Assembly: GCF_014779555.2 (NCBI RefSeq)
Contig: NZ_CP094357.1
Coordinates: 3,906,001 to 3,970,000 of the forward strand
Direction of reading: 5' to 3'
Source: Lysobacter capsici
GTDB taxonomy: Bacteria > Pseudomonadota > Gammaproteobacteria > Xanthomonadales > Xanthomonadaceae
Length of the DNA stretch: 64,000 nt
Positions 30,789 to 41,221 of the stretch are shown in pieces; positions within the stretch are counted from its first letter, which is position 1, and every line of letters begins with the position of its first letter. The translations under genes were made by a program, and so were the position numbers. The notes under the pieces are model-generated. The model was not told where the DNA came from, made no database searches, and was given only the letters and a program-made list of their open reading frames with translations.

Positions 30789-31573
30789 GGCTCTGACCTT
30801 GCCGTAAGCGCTTGGGACGTAGCGCTCAGACGTGAAGCGAGGACCTCCCGCTTCAATTAGGTATTAAGGGTTTGAGAAAATTTTGAATCGCGGCAACGCG
30901 AGGCGCGCAAAAGTAGCTCAGATAGGCCAAGCGCATTCGAGGCCTAGCCCCTTCGCCAGGCACCCCATCTGAAATTCTCACCCAGATCCAGCGTGCCCGG
31001 TTGAAATGCGCCCCCAGCCAAGGGCTGTCGCATGGCCTGCAGCACGGACGCCGATGTAAAAGCACTCCCGCTCGTCGGCATGGCCGTTGCCCCTCCAGCC
31101 GAAACTGCCGAAACCTGCCCGGGAACCCCGTCGCTGGCATCTCCTTTGGAGAAGTCGTTTTAGTGGAGCCATACGGACACGCCAAGGCTCAGACGACCCC
31201 GACACTGGGCTGTTCTGCTGTTCTGCTGTTCTGCTGTTCTGCTGTTCTGCTGTTCTGCCGTCCGGCCGACCAGGACCAGCGAGATCGACAGTCCGAACCT
31301 AATGCTAGCTCGACTACGACCTTCCAGCGCCGTCAGCGCGGAAACACAGTCAGTTGGGCCAGATTGGGGCGTCAAGTTGGTTCCTCCCCAGGGGGTTGGC
31401 CTCGATCGCCCGCGCGTTCGGTCACAACCGCCGGCCAGATGCCCGTGCAGCGATCAATTTCCCCACCTTTTTTCCCTCCGATCTCAGTTTTCCGCTCCTT
31501 ATGCGTCGCCCCAGCAAAAGCGCATCGTGCCCGCAGACAGGCAAGGGGCCTGTCGCTGCACCGAGATCGCGTT
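30789..31573. other. Long intergenic region upstream of the AlpA-like gene
   Basis: About 785 nt without a convincing gene. It contains an octanucleotide tandem repeat (31211-31258), an AT-rich patch at 30855-30890 that could hold the promoter for the leftward recombination genes, and otherwise no recognisable structure. Open frames across the repeat encode only periodic CSAVLLF-like peptides. Confidence 0.5.
31211..31258. repeat. Octanucleotide tandem repeat (TGTTCTGC)x6
   Basis: Six perfect TGTTCTGC units. Eight is not a multiple of three, so slipped-strand changes would shift any frame or alter spacing by 8 nt. It lies about 315 nt upstream of the AlpA-like regulator. Confidence 0.92.
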
Positions 31574-31879
31574 ATGAGCCTTCACTATAACTGTTCAACC
31601 CATACGACCCATTCGCAAGACACCGATACCGGGGGCGTCGCGCCCACGCTGACGCGCTCCAAGCGAGTCCTCCGCAAGAAAGACCTGGCGAAGAAGCTCT
31701 CGTGCTCCGAGAGCACCATCGATAACCGCCTGAACCCATCGAGCCGATGGCACGACGAGACCTTCCCGCGCCCGGTTCCGCTGGGCGCTGGCGGCTCGCG
31801 CAGTTCCGCCAAGGGCTGGATCGAATACGTCGTCGACGAGTGGCTGGAAAGCCGCATGGAGAGTGCCCGCAAAATGTAA
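31574..31879 (+). CDS. AlpA-like helix-turn-helix regulator
   Basis: A 101-aa protein. Residues ~30-101 resemble the AlpA/prophage regulatory fold: RVLRKKDLAKKLSCSESTIDNRLN (HTH), then SRWHDETFPRPVPLGAGGSRSSAKGWIEYVVDEWLESRM, where the RPVPLG...W..SEV-like pattern is the typical wing and helix. AlpA-type proteins control excision and early genes of integrated elements. It is followed by a strong terminator. The start at 31574 is a choice; upstream in-frame sequence is not conserved-looking. Confidence 0.75.
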   Translation: MSLHYNCSTHTTHSQDTDTGGVAPTLTRSKRVLRKKDLAKKLSCSESTIDNRLNPSSRWHDETFPRPVPLGAGGSRSSAKGWIEYVVDEWLESRMESARKM

Positions 31880-31914
31880 CGAGCTCACTAAGTCGACGCA
31901 GCAGCTCAGCACAC

Positions 31915-31945
31915 AAAAACCCCAAGCTCCTTGGGGTTTTTAGTT
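31915..31945 (+). terminator. Terminator after AlpA-like gene
   Basis: Stem ACCCCAAG / CTTGGGGT, preceded by A5 and followed by T5, so it can act in both directions. Confidence 0.88.
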
Positions 31946-32039
31946 TCTAGACACGGAGAAGCGGGCCCATCGATTCCGCCTGAATTCCGGTTTCTATCCT
32001 ATTAGCAAATCAACCAGCACTTAACAGAGAAGCATTCAC

Positions 32040-33326
32040 ATGAACGAGATCGATAAGTCCAACTCGCACACCCAGGCAATTACCTTCGACTGTGACCTGC
32101 CTAAGGAGCAGATGGCCGACCTTCCCATTACGCTCCAGCCCAAGGCCACCCAGATGCCTCCGGCAGAGCAGGACCACCACCTCTTCGTACGTAAGACCAG
32201 TCAACGCTACGGACTCACCTGGATAGGGCACGAGCACGACTTCATCTACTGGCTACTCCGAGCGGAGAGGCTGGTCGACGCCATCGCCCGGAGCGACGAC
32301 CAGCCCGTTGAAGTTACGCATGATCGAAGGGGACAGCCCCGCTATCAGCTGACCAAGATCGGCAAGGCGTTCTTTAACGTATGCAGGGGCTTCAACCAAG
32401 ACAGTGCGGAGTACTACAAGCACCACCGCTTCAACCCGCCACTGACCGTTATCCTGAATGTCGTCGACCGGTGGTCGCCTGAGCTCCTGACCCACACGAA
32501 CCGTAACGGCGATCCGGTGATGAGTGATCCACGAACGCGTGAGATTGTCGAGAGCGCGGCTTCCTCCATCCGCGCGTCATGTCGGAGCCAGGCATACAAG
32601 GACAAAGTCGACAATTACAAGCGCAACGAAGAGAAGAACATCGCGAGCTGCTGCGAGTATCTGGAAGCCCAGTTCCAGCGACGTTCGCAACTGCTTATCC
32701 TACGGATCGACCTCTACTTCCGGCCGGCGTTCAAGGGTTGGGGCTACACCCGTGAAGCGGACGGACACTACGCGAGGTTTCTGCGCGCCCTACGCGAGAA
32801 TCGAATCGTACCGGACGTCCTCGGTTACATCAGCAAGCGCGAGGACGGGATCGATCGCGGCATCCATTTTCACGCCCTCATTGTCCTGGACGGGCACAAG
32901 CATCGCGATGCCGCCAACCTAACCCGCATGGTGGGAGAGGACTGGGTCCGCCGCTGCGGTCATGGGGACTATGAGGATGGCGTGGATGCCGGCGAGACGG
33001 GCAAGAAGGACAAGGCAAGCTATTTCAACTGCTACACCCGGATGGATCAGTACCGTTTCAACTGCCTGGGCCTGATCCATCCGACCGATGCAGACAAGCT
33101 GCGCGGCTTGCGCTTGGCGATCGAATACCTGTGCAAGGAAACAACGCAGCTCAAACCCAGTCCGCCGAAGTCCCAGGAAGGCGAGGAGGACGCCGACACC
33201 GCGAGCAAGAAGGGGATCCGCAACCTGCGCAAGGGAATCATGCCGAAGGGTCACAGCGGCCGTGGCGCGCCCAGGAGCAGCGGCCTGGACACTTCAGCCA
33301 TTGATCGAGAGTTGTTGAAAAAGTGA
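32040..33326 (+). CDS. YagK/YfjJ (inovirus Gp2-like) replication-type protein
   Basis: A 428-aa protein. The region around residues 215-300 (LLILRIDLYFRP, then FLRALRENRIVPDVLGYISKREDGIDRGIHFHALIVLDG) matches the YagK/YfjJ pattern and includes an HFH motif like the metal-binding HUH of Rep nucleases. A conserved Tyr-rich tail follows (KASYFNCYTRMDQYRF). The C terminus is basic and disordered. Such genes are common on P4-like and integrative elements and probably act in DNA replication or nicking; catalysis was not shown for this family as far as I know. A terminator follows. Confidence 0.72.
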   Translation: MNEIDKSNSHTQAITFDCDLPKEQMADLPITLQPKATQMPPAEQDHHLFVRKTSQRYGLTWIGHEHDFIYWLLRAERLVDAIARSDDQPVEVTHDRRGQPRYQLTKIGKAFFNVCRGFNQDSAEYYKHHRFNPPLTVILNVVDRWSPELLTHTNRNGDPVMSDPRTREIVESAASSIRASCRSQAYKDKVDNYKRNEEKNIASCCEYLEAQFQRRSQLLILRIDLYFRPAFKGWGYTREADGHYARFLRALRENRIVPDVLGYISKREDGIDRGIHFHALIVLDGHKHRDAANLTRMVGEDWVRRCGHGDYEDGVDAGETGKKDKASYFNCYTRMDQYRFNCLGLIHPTDADKLRGLRLAIEYLCKETTQLKPSPPKSQEGEEDADTASKKGIRNLRKGIMPKGHSGRGAPRSSGLDTSAIDRELLKK

Positions 33327-33348
33327 CCTCAAATCTAGCTTCCAGACG

Positions 33349-33376
33349 AAGGGCCGGCTTGCCGGCCCTTTCTCTT
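33349..33376. terminator. Terminator between rep-like gene and helicase fragment
   Basis: Perfect 10-bp stem AAGGGCCGGC / GCCGGCCCTT with a 2-nt loop and TCTCTT after it. It lies between convergent genes. Confidence 0.85.
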
Positions 33377-33434
33377 GACACGCCCCGGGGAGCACGCAGG
33401 AGCCGTGGTTACGCTGCTAGGAATCTAGCGAGCC

Positions 33435-34379
33435 TCAGCGGAGGCGCCCCGAAACAAGCACAACGTACCCCCAGCCACGATCACGAACACAGTCTGCCAG
33501 CGTCTCGTCGATTGAGTCCGGCCGGAACCGCAGGACCGCACTGACTTTCAGCGAAGCATTCGGTCCGCCGACTGCATGTTGCTTCGCAAGAAAGCCGACC
33601 TGTGTCAATTGTCCTGAACTCCCTCGATGCATGAAGGACTTGAACGCACCGCCCCCCCGGCCGCCAAGCACGATTGGATCACCTATCGCGACCTCAGTCT
33701 CGATATAGCGCTGACACTCACCCGGAGTTGGGTTGAATGCGTTGCGTTGCATGGCCCAACCGAGCGAGACATCCTCCATTGAACCGATCAACACCTGGCC
33801 GTCTGTGCGCAGGCCGTCATACGGCACAGGATCCTTCCTTCCCCAGCTCCGCTCGCGATCACCGCGGTAGTACGTCAGATTCCTCTTGGCCCGGGTCATT
33901 CCCACATACAGCAGCCGCGCCTCTTCCGCGGCATCGCCTTGGAGATCCGGTCCCAGTCGATCCCACCCTGCAACGCCGAACTGAATCATCGACGGCAGAA
34001 TTACTACGTTGTCGAACTCAAGCCCCTTCACCTTGTGCAGTGTCGAAACTACTGCCGTTGACGCTTCATCGACCGTCCCCAGCAACCGCACGAGTTCATC
34101 GGTTCTCAATTCATCGACAAACTGAACGAGCGAGGAAAGATGGGGGAATGAACGCTCGCGGCAGCACAGCTCCCACAGATCGTCCAGCGTGACGTCGGAC
34201 GTAGCCGGCCTGGAGTATTCCGGAACACCTCCAGCTTGCACCGTCCGGTTGAAGATCTCTCGCCGCAAATCCTCTGAAAGTGCGGCGTCGCCTTTGGCAG
34301 CAGCCTCCCGAAGATGGTCCAACCAGAGCGCCACGTGCCTCAGCTGGGCTACGCGCAGATTGGCGCCCCCTGCACCCTC
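33435..34379 (-). pseudogene. C-terminal fragment of the giant helicase (UvrD motifs IV-VI)
   Basis: About 300 residues that complete the UvrD module of the adjacent giant gene: STLHKVKGLEFDNVVIL (motif V) and EEARLLYVGMTRAKRNLTYY (motif VI), then a basic-hydrophobic tail. A GTG at 34334 could start it, but the frame is open further up to the G5 run at 34366-34370 and reads naturally on from the upstream gene (ANLRVAQLRHVALWLDHLREA). One base is out of frame between the two parts. It is either a broken gene, a sequencing error in the G run, or a -1 frameshift product. Confidence 0.8.
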
Positions 34380-37300
34380 AATTTCGGCAGCGCCTGGCTC
34401 AACAGTCTGTGCGCTTCAGCGACCTCAGCATTCGAACGACAGAGCACGGCGGTCGACTCGCCTTCGCGGCCGGTCAGGTCCTTTAGCAAAGCTGCAGTGC
34501 CTTCTACCGCCTCGCCCCACGTTCGACCGCTCCACTCGATCGCCTGGCACGCCCCTTCCCTGGCTCCCGCACGTGATCTCAACCGGGAGGACTTCAGACG
34601 CCGGGAGCGGCTCGTGCGCTCGAAGAACCCTGAGATCATCAACTGGCTGCGTTCGACAATGCTCTCGCCAGATCGGAAATTCACGCCCAGCAGGAACTCC
34701 TGGAAACTTCCTCCCCCGAAATCGTGCGTAAACTGATCAAAGTACTTCTCGGAGAACTGGTGAGCACTACCATCATTCTTCCGCTGCCAGCGCAGGATGT
34801 CCTGGTCGTCGTCACCAATCACCATGACCCCTGCCCTAGACCCGCTGCCGGAGTGGAGATACTTGATGACCTGATACACGTCATCCGTCACGTCCTGGAA
34901 TTCGTCCACAAGGACACAACGTGCGCCGCCGGCTACCCTCTGGGCGAACGAAGGATCTTTCGACAGCCGACTGGAAAAATCAGAAAGCAGGGTTTGCACA
35001 CTGTCTCTAGTAATCTCAACCCCCTCCCGCGCCAGGCTCCGCATAGCCAGCGAGTGGAAGGTCGAGACCCGCAGACGCCCCGCGTAGGCTGCATAGCCCA
35101 GCGACTTGAACAGCTCGCGAATCCGTCGCCTGATCTCAAAGACGACTGCGCGATTGAACGCAAGCACGATGATTTGCGAGGGATCGATGTTCTGCTCCCG
35201 GATCAGGTGCGCGATTCTTCCTACAAGGACAAAGGTCTTGCCAGCCCCGGGACCCGCGTTGACCATGATGTGCTGATCAAACGGCGCCTTGGCCACCTCC
35301 CATTGCGCTGATTCTTCCGAGCCCCTGAATCTCTCGAAGAACTCAACCGCTTTCGTGGCGCGGAGCTTCTCCTGCATCTCCAAGAGCAAGGTGGAGGGGC
35401 CGTCCCGATCCTCGCTGACTATTTCACCCAGTTGCGAATCAAGGAACTGCTTGATCGCAGGGCCATCAGCGGCATCGAAATACCCTTCGATGAAGACCGG
35501 GTGGGCATCCGTGTTCACGTTTGCGAACACCTCCATTGCCAGATTTCGTGCCTCTGCAAGTTCATTGACCTGCCTGAGCTCGTCCCAGATATCCGCCTGA
35601 TCCTCAAGCCTGCCATCGACATTGGATACTGCTACGACATGTGACAGCGGAACCAACTCCGGCGAAATGCTGACAAGGCTCATTGCCGACAAGAGCGCGG
35701 CCACTTTGTTCAAGTCGGATTCGCGGAAACGGCCGTCATGGCTTCCGGCACGTAGCTGATCCACAAGTTTCGAAATCGGGATCGATCTCTGGTTTGCGAC
35801 GGCCGCGAACAGGGACTTCGCCCCCTGCAGGAAACGTTGCCGTCTGGAATCTGCTTTGGACCATGACGACCGCGGAAGCACTGCCTCCCAGATGACTTTA
35901 TCGTCGGCCCGAACCAGCTGGCGAAGCTTGACTCCGGATGCACGCGCAAGGCTTCTGAAGCCGTTAATGAACAATCTTTCATACATCCGGCGCTTGTCAT
36001 CGCCGACCCGCGGCCCCTCTACGTCCTCGACCATCTCAAACGGATTGAACTCGATTCGCCCGTTCTTCGCGAGCCGGCGTATGAGTTCGGCTACTCCGCC
36101 ATCGACGTACTGGAAGAGCTCGCTGATCTTGGTGGATGGCTCAGATGCAAGCTTGCGCGGAACAACGTCAATCTCGCGATTCAGCGATACAGCCCCACGC
36201 TTTTCGAGGTCGCCTAGGACTGCCAGCACATCTCCCATCGACTTGATCGCACTGCTGCGCAGCTTGATCTGGGAGAGATTGAGAATCACCGTCTTTGCCG
36301 TGGCGGCCTCACCGCTCGACAACCCGGCGTGTGCGGGACGTGGGCTTGGAAGCGACCGCGCCGGAGTTCTTGCCGAGCCATCGAACAGCATGCCCACCGT
36401 GTCGGACAAGCTGGAAAACAGCCGTCCGAGCACGTCGATCGTGCCGCCGAGAAGTCCTGCCGGGGTTGGAGAAGCGCCAAAAACGGAGCCGCCTCCAAGG
36501 GATGCACCTGCAAGCGAAGTGTCCACCGAACCAATTTTAAGAATCAAACCGGCTACTTCAGCAGCCAAACCATCCTCCTGGGATATCCGCTCAAGCGAGG
36601 ACGGGTAGGCAGTCACCTCAATCAGATCCGGGACGGAACCGCACAGGCGGACGCGTTCGGCCCGTTCGAGCCAGTACAGCCCCATTCTGACTCGCGTCGC
36701 GGCCGCGCGTCTGGCGGCCGGACTTTGCCCCACGGGGTTCTGTGGCGTGCCGTAGCCCTCGGCAGGAACGATCGCGAGCTGCTGGCCATCCACCTGGTAT
36801 GCGTGCTCGCACACCTTTTCGTGGAGATCCCTGATGATTGGAAGGGATAGGGCGCTGCGCGCCCGCAAACCCCGGATCGACTCGAAGTCCTGATCCGAGA
36901 ATAGCAGCGTGGCGGAAAGCTTTTCGAGCTGCGCATTCTTACGCTCCCGCTCCCCGCGCCCGATCCGGCCAACCTCCTGCAGGTAGTCCTCGAGGTATCC
37001 CGGCGGTGCAAGGTGCACGACCCAATGGATGTCCGGAATATCCACGCCCATGCCGAAGGCCTTCGTCGCCACGAGGACATCAAGGTCACCGTCAAGAAAG
37101 CGCGTGTAGATCTCTTCCCGCGAGCCTGCATCCAAGCCCGCATGGTAGTAGTCGACCTGACCGCTGGTGGCCCGGGCAAGCCGCTGCGCCACGACCTCCG
37201 CGTGGTATCGGCTGGATACAAAAACTATGACGGCACTACGTTGACCCGTCGACGCCCGGTTGCGCCGTGCCGCCGATACGGCTTCTTCGATGTGAGGCAG

Positions 37301-40300
37301 ACGCTCCGCCAGTGCCTTGTCAAAGTTCCGCCGGTCGTTGAGCATGCCACGCACACGACGCGGCTCAACGGCAATATGCGTTCGCAATGGATTGGAGAAC
37401 GAGTCCGGCCTTGCCAAGAGCGGCAGTGGAGATCCCGTCTCTCCGGAATCTCCGGACATGACGGCCTGCAAACGGACCCTGTCGGACGCGGTGATCGTTG
37501 CCGACAGCAACAGGAAAGGCGTCGGCTCACTCAAATCCATTGCACGACACATGCGCAGCAACAGATTCAGCGCATGAAAGTAGTCCGGCCTGAACTCGTA
37601 TCCCCACTGATTCACGCAATGGGTTTCATCCACTACTACATGCTCCAAGCCTTTGTCAGCTTGCATGCGTTTGTGAAGCACATCGAGGAAAACACTGCTG
37701 CGTGTCCGCTCTGGCGCGACATACAGCAGCACGATGCGATGATCGAGTACGCCCTGGATCACTTCGGCGATCTCGCTGGGCGGTCGATCACCGCTCAGAT
37801 AGTCGACTGACTCGGAGAAACCCTGCTCCCGCAGGCGCTCCACCTGATCCCGCATCAAGGCCTTCAACGGCGAGATGACCAATGTCAGCCGTCTATTGCG
37901 TAGGCCACGGCAGAGCGCGGGAACTTGAAACAGCACCGACTTGCCCTCGCCCGTCGGCAACGAGACGAGAACATTAGCGGAGCGTTCGCAGATGGCTTCC
38001 ATCGCAATCTTCTGCGACGGCTTGAAGCCGGTGACGCGATTCCCACCGCCCCCGCTTCGAGGCTGCCAGTTCGCCACCAGGAAGCGTTCCATAGCCTCGA
38101 TGCCGGAAGGAGCCACCTCTCGCACCAGCTTGAACGGCGACAACACAAGCTCCAACCGTTGCGCCTGCTCAGCCAGGAATGGCGTCTCCACAAGCTGGAA
38201 CGAGTCCGCCAAGTTCGACAGCCCCTTGGCCATGTCGCCCACGCGCGGATCAATAAGGATGGTGGGGAGCTGCGACGCTGACAGCCCCACATCGGCCATC
38301 CATCCATGCAACCGGGCCCGCAACAAGGCAGGCGCAGACTCAAGTACAGCAGCACCACTAACGACGGTGGCGCCGCCCGCCTTCTCGGTCTTTTGCCCAG
38401 AATCACAACCTGCCTGCGCGGCAGTGCGCGTCTCCGCACAGGCATGCCACTCCTCGATCGGCAGTGCCTCGACCACAGGTTGCAGCACCACGCCTGCCGA
38501 CTGGGCAAGCGATTGCCAGACGGGCCACTGGTCGACCACGTCGACCAGCGCGAGGCCACCACTCGAGGCGCGAAGCATGTGTTCACGTTGGCTGCGGTGT
38601 TCCGGTTTCACCTCGCCAAGCCCGATCTCCGCCAGCCCAACTGTCAACAGATCACGCAGCGCCTCGCTTTGGGTACTCGCAATCAGGAGAATCGGAACGG
38701 TTCCCGCTCCAAACGTCGCCACTTCTTTGAACGTACGAAGCACCTCGGCCCAGTAGCTGCCCTGGTCCTCGGCCCGCGGATGCAACACGTGATGGCGCCG
38801 CGTTGCAACCTTCGGACGGCATGACGGAACCGGCGCGCCCTCGGCACGAACGATCGCCGCATCGCTGACGGGGAACGTCGTGAATGCAGCCAGACCTCCT
38901 CGGGAGTCGAGCACGTGTGCGGCACGGTCGACGAGCAACCATCGCAACGCAGATCCGGTTTCACCGATACGCATGAATGGCGCTGCGGGCATTTCACCCA
39001 GCGTCTGCGCAACATCGCTTTGCGCAACCTTCCGTCGATCGAGCACGAGAACATCATCGCTGAGCCCGGTCACCACGCATGACGATGGATCCCTGCTGGC
39101 CCACCAGTCAACGCTGGCGGGCAACGACGCGATACGCCAGCCCGAACCGGCCTTCGGCACTACGCACACCATGTCGACCGCCGACCGCAGGCTGGCGTCA
39201 CGTTCAAGCAGCCAGACCGGAATCATGTTCCGCCGCAGCGCGATGCCCTGCGCGGCAGCCAGCTCCCCAACAGCCACCAGGACCCGAGCAGCCGGGTCGG
39301 ACGCGGCGTCTGCCGGCAGGGCCTTCTTAAGCAAGGCAACGTCAACTTCCCGCCACTCGGCCGCCAGCCCTTCGCTGGGGTCCGCCGAGACCACCGACGC
39401 GCCCGGAACCCAGTCGATCTCCCCGAGCCTGCTCTCGGGCACGACGACCAGCTTTGCAGGCGAGGTTCCCTCCGCGGTCATGAAGCCCGGGAACTCGCGG
39501 GCAAAATCGCGGACGCCCCGCTGGGCCTCAATGACCGCATCCAGCAGTCGGGCAGAATCGGTGAACTCGCCGATCAACACCCTGCGTGCAATATCTTCAG
39601 GCAGGCCCTCTAGCTGTCGCTTGAACAGCTGCAAAGTGTCAAGTGCATCCCGGTCCGCATGATGCCGCCCACCGAGCGCGTGCGACGCCGCCTGCGGCTC
39701 CAGAAGGTACCCGATGAGCAACGTGTCCCAGATCAATGGCACCGAAGTCGGCGCGATGTGGCGGGCAACAATCGGCCAGTCCCATGCCAGGGCATTGTGA
39801 CCTACCACCAATGGCGCAGCGTGGACTCGCTGCCCCAGGTCGGCCATGGCCACATCCAGGTCGGTCCCGCTACGCTCATCGTGAAGAAGGCTGGCCTGTC
39901 CGTTGCGTGCGCAGCCGATTTCCCAGATGCGCTTACCGTCGGTTTCCAGGTCAAACGCCAGTGACGCAGCGGTAAGCAGCGTCCTTGCACGTGATGGTTC
40001 CTGTTGGAGTTGCTTGTCCAGCCCTGCCGGATTCTTCCGCCACCCTGACACCAGAGAAACCTGGCGCGCGGCTGGAAGTCGATGAAACAGCGAAACCGAT
40101 AGATCGAGATTACGGTCCGCCCACGCTTCAGCCTGTACTTCGGACAGCAATCCGTTACGCACGATCCTGTCCAGCCAAGCATCGATGAACGCATCCCGCG
40201 GGATGTCGTAGGCCAGGAAACGCGTTGCCAGCTCGACCTCGGATGCCTCGGCTCCTGGGAAACAGGACTCCCAGTTGCCACGCGGTTCCGACGAGGCCCG

Positions 40301-41125
40301 GCTGAGCAGGTGCCATTCAAGGAGGCGGGAGCGGGCGTCCGGAGAAAGCCTCTGGCGTTGAATCCACGAGGGGTTTGGTGTCCCCAGCACGGCCAGCTGT
40401 GCTGGCTCGAACACTTCCAGCATCCGCGTGAACGCGCAAGCCGGGCTGCCTGGCGACAGGCAGGCAGCAAACTGGTAGTGCGACTTCGCCAGCCGGCTAC
40501 TGACCTGATGTGCTTCCAGATCAGCCGGCGACATCTCGGCCAGACGTTCGCAGACGACCTGTCCCAGTACCTCGTCTTCCAGGTCGGTGGGCGCCGGCGC
40601 ATTTCCACCCCACGGCTTCGCGTACCACGCTGTTTCAAACAGGCCCCACAGCGCATCCCGCGGCAACTCACCTAGGCGCTTGCGCCGCAAAGCGTCCACA
40701 GATGTCTGATCCGTGGGCGCATTCCCTAGCGAAGCTGAAGAGATTTCGACGGGCGCCCACAAGACTGCACCCTTCTTGGGCTCGTGTGGACGCCGTGGGT
40801 CGCTGCCCGTAATGAAAAGCACCTGCGATCCCACAGGGGGAAGCTTTTTTCCGTCAGGTAGCCGGCCCGGATATCCCCTGAAGTGGAAGAACACGTCCTC
40901 GCGCGCGCCACCAGAGATGAAGCCGAAGCCCCGTTCTTCGTCGAGCCTGGCCACAGTTCCGAAGCGTGGCAGCTTCAAGAAGAGCATTCCCTCATCAGAT
41001 TGTGGCTTCTTACCAGATCCCAGCGGCCGACCACCGGTCTTGGAATTGGTCTTCCTAGTGTCCACAACCTCTCGCTCGGTCGGCTGTAAGCCCAATGTCT
41101 TCAGCTGGTCGGCCAGCGTGCTCAT
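34349..41125 (-). CDS. Giant cold-shock/exonuclease/RecQ/UvrD fusion helicase
   Basis: A 2,258-aa protein. Order of domains: cold-shock-like OB fold (GTVARLDEERGFGFISGG...DVFFHF, ~55-115); helical part; DnaQ-like 3'-5' exonuclease (AFDLETDGKRIWEIG ~386, HHADRDALDTLQLF ~485); a region without recognised motifs; RecQ-type SF2 helicase (PTGEGKS ~1053, DETHCVNQWGYEFRP ~1165, QEVGRIGRGE ~1380); helical linker; SF1 UvrD N-terminal lobe (GPGAGKTFVLVGR ~1953, STFHSLA, VDEFQDV ~2070, GDDDQDILRW). UvrD motifs V-VI lie in the out-of-frame downstream piece. With two motors, a nuclease and a nucleic-acid-binding OB fold, it is most likely a DNA-processing defence or element-maintenance factor. It is downstream of int and the 386-aa unknown gene. 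Confidence 0.85.
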   Translation of the reverse strand: MSTLADQLKTLGLQPTEREVVDTRKTNSKTGGRPLGSGKKPQSDEGMLFLKLPRFGTVARLDEERGFGFISGGAREDVFFHFRGYPGRLPDGKKLPPVGSQVLFITGSDPRRPHEPKKGAVLWAPVEISSASLGNAPTDQTSVDALRRKRLGELPRDALWGLFETAWYAKPWGGNAPAPTDLEDEVLGQVVCERLAEMSPADLEAHQVSSRLAKSHYQFAACLSPGSPACAFTRMLEVFEPAQLAVLGTPNPSWIQRQRLSPDARSRLLEWHLLSRASSEPRGNWESCFPGAEASEVELATRFLAYDIPRDAFIDAWLDRIVRNGLLSEVQAEAWADRNLDLSVSLFHRLPAARQVSLVSGWRKNPAGLDKQLQQEPSRARTLLTAASLAFDLETDGKRIWEIGCARNGQASLLHDERSGTDLDVAMADLGQRVHAAPLVVGHNALAWDWPIVARHIAPTSVPLIWDTLLIGYLLEPQAASHALGGRHHADRDALDTLQLFKRQLEGLPEDIARRVLIGEFTDSARLLDAVIEAQRGVRDFAREFPGFMTAEGTSPAKLVVVPESRLGEIDWVPGASVVSADPSEGLAAEWREVDVALLKKALPADAASDPAARVLVAVGELAAAQGIALRRNMIPVWLLERDASLRSAVDMVCVVPKAGSGWRIASLPASVDWWASRDPSSCVVTGLSDDVLVLDRRKVAQSDVAQTLGEMPAAPFMRIGETGSALRWLLVDRAAHVLDSRGGLAAFTTFPVSDAAIVRAEGAPVPSCRPKVATRRHHVLHPRAEDQGSYWAEVLRTFKEVATFGAGTVPILLIASTQSEALRDLLTVGLAEIGLGEVKPEHRSQREHMLRASSGGLALVDVVDQWPVWQSLAQSAGVVLQPVVEALPIEEWHACAETRTAAQAGCDSGQKTEKAGGATVVSGAAVLESAPALLRARLHGWMADVGLSASQLPTILIDPRVGDMAKGLSNLADSFQLVETPFLAEQAQRLELVLSPFKLVREVAPSGIEAMERFLVANWQPRSGGGGNRVTGFKPSQKIAMEAICERSANVLVSLPTGEGKSVLFQVPALCRGLRNRRLTLVISPLKALMRDQVERLREQGFSESVDYLSGDRPPSEIAEVIQGVLDHRIVLLYVAPERTRSSVFLDVLHKRMQADKGLEHVVVDETHCVNQWGYEFRPDYFHALNLLLRMCRAMDLSEPTPFLLLSATITASDRVRLQAVMSGDSGETGSPLPLLARPDSFSNPLRTHIAVEPRRVRGMLNDRRNFDKALAERLPHIEEAVSAARRNRASTGQRSAVIVFVSSRYHAEVVAQRLARATSGQVDYYHAGLDAGSREEIYTRFLDGDLDVLVATKAFGMGVDIPDIHWVVHLAPPGYLEDYLQEVGRIGRGERERKNAQLEKLSATLLFSDQDFESIRGLRARSALSLPIIRDLHEKVCEHAYQVDGQQLAIVPAEGYGTPQNPVGQSPAARRAAATRVRMGLYWLERAERVRLCGSVPDLIEVTAYPSSLERISQEDGLAAEVAGLILKIGSVDTSLAGASLGGGSVFGASPTPAGLLGGTIDVLGRLFSSLSDTVGMLFDGSARTPARSLPSPRPAHAGLSSGEAATAKTVILNLSQIKLRSSAIKSMGDVLAVLGDLEKRGAVSLNREIDVVPRKLASEPSTKISELFQYVDGGVAELIRRLAKNGRIEFNPFEMVEDVEGPRVGDDKRRMYERLFINGFRSLARASGVKLRQLVRADDKVIWEAVLPRSSWSKADSRRQRFLQGAKSLFAAVANQRSIPISKLVDQLRAGSHDGRFRESDLNKVAALLSAMSLVSISPELVPLSHVVAVSNVDGRLEDQADIWDELRQVNELAEARNLAMEVFANVNTDAHPVFIEGYFDAADGPAIKQFLDSQLGEIVSEDRDGPSTLLLEMQEKLRATKAVEFFERFRGSEESAQWEVAKAPFDQHIMVNAGPGAGKTFVLVGRIAHLIREQNIDPSQIIVLAFNRAVVFEIRRRIRELFKSLGYAAYAGRLRVSTFHSLAMRSLAREGVEITRDSVQTLLSDFSSRLSKDPSFAQRVAGGARCVLVDEFQDVTDDVYQVIKYLHSGSGSRAGVMVIGDDDQDILRWQRKNDGSAHQFSEKYFDQFTHDFGGGSFQEFLLGVNFRSGESIVERSQLMISGFFERTSRSRRLKSSRLRSRAGAREGACQAIEWSGRTWGEAVEGTAALLKDLTGREGESTAVLCRSNAEVAEAHRLLSQALPKLRVQGAPICA

Positions 41126-41221
41126 GATTGTTCATCCCCTTGCTGGCACACACGCGTCTCCCAAAGTCTTGGCGAAATGGAAAATGACCGGGTGTGCGCG
41201 TTACCCATCCCCGGCTTGGCG

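Noticed and set aside
31211-31258. CRISPR array
   Set aside because: Eight-nt units without spacers are a simple tandem repeat. No repeat-spacer pattern was seen anywhere in the window.
31001-31573. A longer N terminus (292 aa) for the AlpA-like protein
   Set aside because: The extra ~190 residues are low-complexity, cross the octamer repeat and have no RBS; AlpA proteins are short.
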